Part shown: positions 63,918 to 64,000 of the stretch, piece by piece
How the letters are laid out: each line of letters begins with the position of its first letter
Position numbering within the stretch: the first letter of the stretch is position 1
Assembly: GCA_902793335.1 (NCBI GenBank)
Contig: CADBCZ010000007.1
Coordinates: 21,068 to 85,067 of the forward strand
From: an uncultured Lachnospiraceae bacterium
GTDB taxonomy: Bacteria > Bacillota > Clostridia > Lachnospirales > Lachnospiraceae
Direction of reading: 5' to 3'
Length of the DNA: 64,000 nucleotides
The notes under the pieces: model-generated
Told to the model about the DNA's origin: nothing
Databases searched by the model: none
The model's input: only the letters and a program-made list of their open reading frames with translations
Translations under genes and position numbers: made by a program

Positions 63918-64000
63918 AAAGTCAAGTATAAATTAGCAAAAAATTTCTTTTTCATATCGATGGTAAAAAAGGGTAACTTTAATAGAGCTCCCTAAAGGTG
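63904..64000 (+). mobile_element. Possible left end of an insertion element
   Basis: Similarity to the paralogous phosphoglycerol transferase gene ends abruptly near 63903 within a conserved motif, and the remaining 97 bp carry no coding match. The sequence (for example GTCAAGTATAAATTAGC) recalls the ends of IS21-type elements, but no transposase gene is visible before the window ends, so the family is a guess. Confidence 0.35.

Overview
The window looks like the chromosome of a low-GC Firmicute, most likely a Lachnospiraceae species of the Butyrivibrio/Pseudobutyrivibrio type (placement inferred, not searched). Supporting signs are strong Shine-Dalgarno sites, TTGACA/TATAAT-type promoters, a Firmicutes-type 6S RNA, a phenylalanine T-box riboswitch ahead of pheS, a PPi-type phosphofructokinase, SpoIID- and 3D-domain wall proteins and a rubrerythrin. 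No tRNA, rRNA, CRISPR array or complete transposase gene was seen.

Left part (1-26.6 kb), ordinary chromosomal genes: a transglutaminase-like exported protein cut by the window edge, an aconitase-family hydratase, a TPR/DUF4037/DUF4125-type protein, a MurJ/SpoVB-type flippase, a beta-CASP metallo-beta-lactamase nuclease, the PPi phosphofructokinase (minus strand), 6S RNA, a SpoIID/LytB protein, a YihY membrane protein, T-box-pheS-pheT with a palindromic element between the two synthetase genes, an unrecognised membrane protein, rubrerythrin, queA, then aroA, tyrA and an RsuA-type pseudouridine synthase on the minus strand, and an SH3/3D-domain wall protein ending in a strong terminator.

Right part (26.6-64 kb), one long plus-strand cell-surface glycan locus opened by a TTGACA-17-TATTAT promoter. 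It holds two ABC polysaccharide exporters (26.7-28.3 and 42.9-45.5 kb), ten glycosyltransferase genes, an epimerase, and two GtrABC-like side-group modules. Each module has a DUF2142 membrane protein, a polyprenyl-phosphate glycosyltransferase, a DUF2304 protein and a small GT2; one has GtrA, the other a Wzx-like flippase. The locus also has a methyltransferase gene followed by a kinase/coiled-coil gene that together resemble a split WbdD chain terminator, two LTA-synthase-like phosphoglycerol transferases, a secreted glycerophosphodiesterase and a secreted sialidase-like propeller protein. About 37-52 kb is visibly more A+T rich and prefers TTA/ATA-type codons, which suggests a block acquired from elsewhere.

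Working model (inference): the glycan is built in the cytoplasm on a lipid carrier and its end is capped by methylation and/or phosphorylation, with a coiled coil setting length. The Wzt C-terminal domain recognises the cap and the Wzm pore exports the chain. Side sugars are added outside by the DUF2142 proteins and glycerol phosphate by the LtaS-like enzymes. Two genes are visibly damaged: the Wzx-like flippase is frameshifted by a perfect 10-bp tandem duplication at 55501-55520, and the second phosphoglycerol transferase loses its homology within the conserved DTH motif near the right edge, probably at an insertion.
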